A DNA stretch of 32,587 nt from a virus, in IMG/VR virus record IMGVR_UViG_3300006805_000089, positions 1 to 32,587 of that record, one strand, 5' to 3'. Position 1 is the first letter of the stretch. Each line of letters starts with the position of its first letter. A program made the translations under genes and the position numbers. The notes beneath the pieces are model-generated. The model saw only the letters and a list, made by a program, of their open reading frames with translations, made no database searches and was not told the DNA's origin. Below are positions 29,882 through 32,587 of this stretch, piece by piece.

Positions 29882-31794
29882 CTCGTCACCTTCTTGTCCA
29901 GTTTGCGGTAAATCTCCAGCAATGCCGGATGAATGCGGAAATGCTCGCTCTCTGGCATCCCCATGTAGATCGCGAAGGTCTCCGCGATATACTCTTTGTC
30001 GTTTGTGTTTCCGTAGACCGAGAGAAGCAGATCCCACCCAGTGCTGCGCGGCCTCTCGCGCAAAAGAAATGCGTCGAGCTCCGGCCCGATGCGGCTGTTT
30101 TGCAAATGGATGTAGTGCCCGTATTCGTGATAGACGGTCGAGCGCACCCTGAACGCGCTATCGAGCGAGGTGCTGTCCACGCACCAGTTATAAGGCTTGC
30201 CGCCCAGCGCATCCATCTGCTTGACGCGTTCGCGCACGCGCGGGTCAATCACGATCCCCGGCTTTGGACTAGCCAACGCGGCGTCGCGTTCAGCAATGTA
30301 ACGCGCAGCACTTCTTTTTTCGCGTGCTGCTAATTCCTCCACGCCTTCCCCAAAACCAGAAGCGGGGATGTGGAACATCCCCCTGTTTCCGGTTGCCCCA
30401 TCTGTGACCTGATACATCGCCGCAAGTGCGCGCCTGTTGACCTTAGCCCGCGCATAGAACCGCTTGGCATATCCGAACGCGGCAAGCGGCGAGAGCCCGA
30501 ACCGCTCGGTGACCTCTTGCATGGCAGGAACCGCGACGTTCAACGCTGCTAGGGTTGTCCCTTTGAGGTCCACCCTACCAGCGACGCCGCTCGTCCTTAC
30601 ATAATCCTCGATCTTTGCTAAAGATTTGAGCGGAGTGTAGCTCTCATAAGCGAACGCCGGAGCAGGCGTTGCGGGCCCAGCACTCCGCCGCTCTGCATCC
30701 GAGATCACCGGCGCGGGAGGAGGTGCGCTGGGAACCGGACGCGGTGGCGGCGGAGGTGGCGCGACGACCGCTCCCGGGGAGGACGGGAGCAGACCGCGAG
30801 AGATGATGCGCGCGAAGACCGCGCACCTGCATTGGATCGTGTTCGCTGCGAGCGCGCTGGGATCGCCGGGGTAGAGGATCGGCCCGAGGGGGCTCGAGAA
30901 GGTCTCGTTCTGCCCGACGCCCTTCGGGTTCATCGCGGGGATCTGCAAGTGCGCGTTGCGGACGTGCGCGTCGCCGGTGTGGATCCACGTCCGGCGGACC
31001 TGCCGAGCGTCGATCTGCCCCTTGTTTATCATGTCTTGGAAGAGCTCCCACTGTGCGCCCTGCACGGCGCGGATGCTCTCGGTGCGCGCGATGACGTTCG
31101 CCCGATATTTGACATAACGGTCGCGATACCGGTCCACCAGAGACCGCACCTGTGCGTCGGTGAGCGCCTTGTCGTTGTTGATCGCCCGCGCCACCGTCGG
31201 GTCGCTGCGCCGGTCGCGGAGCTTGCGATCAAGCACCTCGGGGTCGAGCGCGCGCAGCATCCTCTCGTAATTGTTGACCGCCGCCTCTTGGCGCTGCGTC
31301 AGCCCGATCGAGCCCCTGATCCGGCGCGCGATTGCGAACGGGTCGTCGCCTGCGGTGAGCCCAGATTGCAGCACCTGCCGGATCGTGTCGCGCGTCGTCT
31401 GGTCGATCTCGCGGATCCGCGTCGAGGTCATGGTCTGGGCGAACTGCTCGAGGCGCGGGTTCAGCCCGACGCGGATCTCGAAGTCCTCTTGCGCGCCGTT
31501 TACGACGCCTTGCGTCTCGCTTGTCGCCTTCGTCCCAGCGATGACGGCCTGCTCGATTGCTTTTCCGTAGGGTTGCCACTCGGTCGACGTGAAGTGCCCG
31601 GAGAAGGCGTTCTCGAGCGAGGTGAAGTCGCGCCGCTCGATGAGCTGCGCGATCTTCTCTGCCGGAACGCGGAGCCGGATCGTCTCGATCGCCTGAATAA
31701 AGGCGCTCGCGATCTTCGGATCCATGCCCTCCGCTGCCCGCAAGAAGACGGCCACGGCGTCGGAGGCTGTCATCTTGCGGATCGCGATGTTCAT
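29878..31794 (-). CDS. MuF-domain minor head protein fused to metallopeptidase-like C-terminal domain
   Basis: Residues about 115-330 of this 638-aa protein form a MuF/SPP1 gp7-like domain (RANVIARTESIRAVQGAQWE, RRTWIHTGDAHVRNAH and the closing LAANTIQCRCAVF). A proline-rich linker (340-380: APPPPPPRPVPSAPP) joins it to a C-terminal domain with HEYGH (556-560) and a downstream glutamate in EYIAETFAIY (E605), the gluzincin-like zinc site. MuF proteins are packaged into virions and in some temperate phages carry toxins or effectors at the C-terminus. The 3' part of the gene (below about 30650) has visibly lower G+C, as if acquired separately. It lies in the usual place after the portal gene. 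The enzymatic prediction is by motif only. Confidence 0.88.
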   Translation of the reverse strand: MNIAIRKMTASDAVAVFLRAAEGMDPKIASAFIQAIETIRLRVPAEKIAQLIERRDFTSLENAFSGHFTSTEWQPYGKAIEQAVIAGTKATSETQGVVNGAQEDFEIRVGLNPRLEQFAQTMTSTRIREIDQTTRDTIRQVLQSGLTAGDDPFAIARRIRGSIGLTQRQEAAVNNYERMLRALDPEVLDRKLRDRRSDPTVARAINNDKALTDAQVRSLVDRYRDRYVKYRANVIARTESIRAVQGAQWELFQDMINKGQIDARQVRRTWIHTGDAHVRNAHLQIPAMNPKGVGQNETFSSPLGPILYPGDPSALAANTIQCRCAVFARIISRGLLPSSPGAVVAPPPPPPRPVPSAPPPAPVISDAERRSAGPATPAPAFAYESYTPLKSLAKIEDYVRTSGVAGRVDLKGTTLAALNVAVPAMQEVTERFGLSPLAAFGYAKRFYARAKVNRRALAAMYQVTDGATGNRGMFHIPASGFGEGVEELAAREKRSAARYIAERDAALASPKPGIVIDPRVRERVKQMDALGGKPYNWCVDSTSLDSAFRVRSTVYHEYGHYIHLQNSRIGPELDAFLLRERPRSTGWDLLLSVYGNTNDKEYIAETFAIYMGMPESEHFRIHPALLEIYRKLDKKVTR

Positions 31795-32177
31795 GCGGCG
31801 ACGTCCAGAGCTAGGAACGAGGGGGTCTCGGCGGGGAGCTTCTGCTTAAACTCGGTGTAAACCTGACGCAGCGGCGCTTCTCCGGGGAAGAGGTCGAACG
31901 GTTGCCGGATCCCGTCGAGCAGGACGCGCACATAATCGTCTCCGAACCGCTGCATCGAGGTGATCGCCGAGGGCCGGATCCAGCGCGCCGCGCTCATCTC
32001 GACGAAGTCGCGCGCGAAGGCGTCGGTCTCGATGTAATCCTGCCCGTTCGTGACGGGGATCTGCAAGCCGGGGACGTGCAGGATCATCGTCTTGCCGGAC
32101 ATCGACGCCTCGATCGCGTAGATGTTCCAGATGTCGATGTCGATCCAGATGTCGCGGGGGTAGACTTGGAACCTCAC
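31791..32177 (-). CDS. Hypothetical head-module protein (128 aa)
   Basis: Not recognised. It starts with GTG in a GTGA overlap with the portal stop and ends in an ATGA overlap with the MuF gene. The protein has a beta-rich N-terminal part (RFQVYPRDIWIDIDIWNIYA, MILHVPGLQIPVTNGQDYI) and ends DVAA. Located between portal and MuF genes, it is probably a small head or portal-associated protein. Confidence 0.7.
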   Translation of the reverse strand: MRFQVYPRDIWIDIDIWNIYAIEASMSGKTMILHVPGLQIPVTNGQDYIETDAFARDFVEMSAARWIRPSAITSMQRFGDDYVRVLLDGIRQPFDLFPGEAPLRQVYTEFKQKLPAETPSFLALDVAA

Positions 32178-32587
32178 TGGGGAACTCCTGTGTCGAGAGG
32201 TTGAACGGGCGCGGCCCCGAGCAGATCGGGGTCCATTGTCTTCTCGGGGAACCCGGCGGCGCGCCGGATCGTGTTCTCGGTGTCGTCGTCTGGGAAGAGC
32301 GGCATCCCTGCGCCTGCGATGTCGCGCACGAATGCGCCCAGCTCGGCCAGATCCACCGGCGCGATGTCACCGAAGGAGATCGACGGCATCAGCTCGGGGT
32401 CGAACCCGTTGAGCTCCCAGAGGCGGGTCAAGAGCTGCCGGTTTAGGACCGACGCGATCGCCTCGGTGTAACCGCCCGCCGCTGCGAGGAAGAGATCTGT
32501 CTTGCTCTTCGATAGCGCGAAGGATCCTTTGTCGCCGCTGCCGAGCATCAGGAAGTCGGCCAGCACCGACCGCGCGATGTTCTGCTG
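32174..32587 (-). CDS. Phage portal protein, C-terminal part (5' end outside window)
   Basis: The frame is open to the window edge (first residues QQNIARSVLADFLMLG). Segments such as VLADFLMLGSG, GSFALSKSKTDLFL, VLNRQLLTRLWELNGF and FGDIAPVDLAELGAFVRDIA match the C-terminal crown region of portal proteins of the gp6/DUF935 type. It is followed by the MuF gene one gene later, which supports the call. The N-terminal two-thirds lies outside. Confidence 0.8.
   Translation of the reverse strand, partial: QQNIARSVLADFLMLGSGDKGSFALSKSKTDLFLAAAGGYTEAIASVLNRQLLTRLWELNGFDPELMPSISFGDIAPVDLAELGAFVRDIAGAGMPLFPDDDTENTIRRAAGFPEKTMDPDLLGAAPVQPLDTGVPQ

Noticed and set aside
1-32587. HIP1-type (GCGATCGC) cyanobacterial signature
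   Set aside because: GATC is common here in many flanking contexts (GGATCC, AGATCG, AGATCT), not in the fixed HIP1 octamer, so a cyanophage is not indicated.

Overview
The window is an internal piece of a tailed double-stranded DNA phage or prophage (Caudoviricetes). The tail is of the long, flexible, non-contractile (siphovirus) type: there is a tape measure protein, a tail tube, a G/GT-type frameshift and a gpJ-like hub, and no sheath or baseplate genes. Base composition is high in G+C (roughly 60% by eye) and genes are packed with ATGA-type overlaps. Several virion genes (capsid, connector, DUF1833, gpJ-like hub) resemble those I associate with phages of alphaproteobacteria. That makes an alphaproteobacterial, possibly marine or rhodobacter-like, host plausible, but the window does not prove it. 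No tRNA, rRNA, CRISPR array, insertion sequence, integrase or terminase is visible. The window starts inside a methyltransferase-related gene and ends inside the portal gene.

Left arm (1-8235, + strand): DNA metabolism. It holds the end of a cytosine-methyltransferase-related locus with two plausible overlapping frames, an SNF2-type helicase, a SleB-type wall hydrolase, small proteins including a tandem NUMOD-like DNA-binding candidate, a Cas4/RecB-like Fe-S nuclease, a conserved replication-module protein, a family A DNA polymerase with proofreading domain, a DUF6011 zinc-ribbon protein and several small proteins ending in a possible ribbon-helix-helix regulator. Many of these genes share a start-site cassette (AAGGA-TCTGCC-ATG or a variant). 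GC-rich hairpins without U-tracts separate sub-operons, and one good sigma70-like promoter lies at 6672-6700.

Junction (8236-8364): the two arms converge on a 10-bp-stem hairpin that can terminate both.

Right arm (32587 down to 8365, - strand): virion and lysis genes. In transcription order these are the portal C-terminus, a 128-aa protein, a MuF minor head protein fused to a metallopeptidase-like domain, a 57-aa protein, a virion-like 277-aa protein, a structured 190-bp gap, a ChaB/XkdF maturation protease, a scaffold-like protein, a capsid cement protein, the major capsid protein, connector/stopper/neck/terminator proteins, the tail tube, frameshifted tail chaperones, the tape measure, gpM/gpL/gpK-like tip proteins, a gpI-J-like hub, a tail fibre with collar domain, and its chaperone. 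Then comes an eight-gene block (9362-13245) of signal-peptide and membrane proteins of unknown role, a 53-aa protein and a GH19 endolysin.

The most interesting parts are the exported-protein block, which includes a pilin-like protein next to a PapD-like protein; the MuF-metallopeptidase fusion; the dual-frame methyltransferase tail; the programmed -1 frameshift; and an inverted repeat whose loop carries a T7-like promoter core.
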